A stretch of DNA of 7,118 bases from Candidatus Aminicenantota bacterium (GTDB taxonomy: Bacteria > Acidobacteriota > Aminicenantia > Aminicenantales > Aminicenantaceae): the NCBI GenBank assembly GCA_016926925.1, contig JAFGNQ010000021.1, positions 1 to 7,118 of the forward strand, written 5' to 3'. Numbering within the stretch: the stretch's first letter is position 1; every line of letters starts with the position of its first letter. This document shows positions 6,948 through 7,118 of this stretch, in pieces. The notes beneath the pieces were generated by a model. The model had not been told where the DNA came from, made no database searches, and worked only from the letters and a program-made list of their open reading frames with translations. The position numbers and the translations under genes were made by a program.

Positions 6948-7118
6948 TTAGTCAATATCATCCATGCCTCCGTATTTCCGTTTTCGTCGAAGCCCCTCTT
7001 TTAGAGCGTAGCTGTAGAGTTTGACTCCTTTTAAATAGGGTTCACTGAAAAAGCCAAAAATCTCCAATAACTTATTGATACTATTATAAATATATGATAG
7101 ATTATAGGGGAAACTCAA
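6948..7118 (-). CDS. C-terminal end of an unidentified protein, cut by the window edge
   Basis: A minus-strand frame is open from the right edge to a TAA at 6948-6950 and encodes 56 residues, with its start outside the window. It reads as real protein: a mixed hydrophobic part (YIYNSINKLLEIFGFFSEPY), then a basic part (KGVKLYSYALKEGLRRKRKYGG), then the acidic end MDDID. It is AT-richer than the operon, suggesting a different origin or expression class. The LysE remnant starts 27 bases after its stop on the same strand, so the two may once have been an operon. I do not recognise the family. Being short and open at the edge, it could still be chance, although the amino-acid composition argues against that. 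Confidence 0.5.
   Translation of the reverse strand: MSFPYNLSYIYNSINKLLEIFGFFSEPYLKGVKLYSYALKEGLRRKRKYGGMDDID

Noticed and set aside
6809..6950. Search for an intrinsic terminator after nadE
   Set aside because: No GC-rich stem followed by a T-run was found; the CCTG/CAGG pairing at 6831-6849 has a four-base stem and an 11-base loop.
1..7118. CRISPR arrays, tRNA or rRNA genes, insertion sequences
   Set aside because: No regularly spaced repeats, cloverleaf or rRNA-like sequence, transposase reading frame or terminal inverted repeats were seen.

Overview
The window carries one compact plus-strand operon of four genes. In order they encode an iron-sulfur lactate-dehydrogenase-type fusion protein (LutB/LldF plus LutA/LldE in one chain), a second LUD-domain protein, an LctP-family lactate permease, and glutamine-dependent NAD+ synthetase (NadE). 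The fused LldEF-like protein beside a lactate permease and a partner LUD protein resembles the lactate-oxidation clusters known from Desulfovibrio and related sulfate reducers. The window therefore most likely comes from an anaerobic Desulfobacterota (deltaproteobacterial) genome. That assignment is inference from gene content and protein style, not from a marker gene.

Layout. Positions 1-283 are AT-richer and hold no convincing gene. They contain a weak hairpin (80-102), two short minus-strand frames that look like a decayed small gene, and repeated TTGTCAA motifs that could be regulator sites. A strong sigma-70-type promoter lies at 284-312 (TTGACA, 17 bp, extended -10). The operon follows from 342 to 6808: the first two genes overlap by 4 bp, the next gap is 1 bp, and the last is 23 bp. 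From 6809 to the right edge the minus strand shows two things outside the operon. One is a fragment of a LysE-family exporter that keeps only about its first 36 residues and meets nadE tail to tail. The other, just upstream of it on the same strand, is the C-terminal end of an unidentified AT-rich gene that runs off the window.

How the genes work together. The permease would import lactate or a related 2-hydroxy acid. The fused LUD/iron-sulfur/CCG protein, with the second LUD protein, would oxidise it on the cytoplasmic side and pass electrons through the 4Fe-4S clusters to a carrier or quinone-linked acceptor. NadE makes NAD+ and is the metabolic outlier of the operon.

The points most worth a second look are the second LUD protein, a paralogue of the first whose ferredoxin region has been largely dismantled, the hidden LysE remnant ending almost exactly at the nadE stop codon, and the repeated operator-like motif around the promoter.
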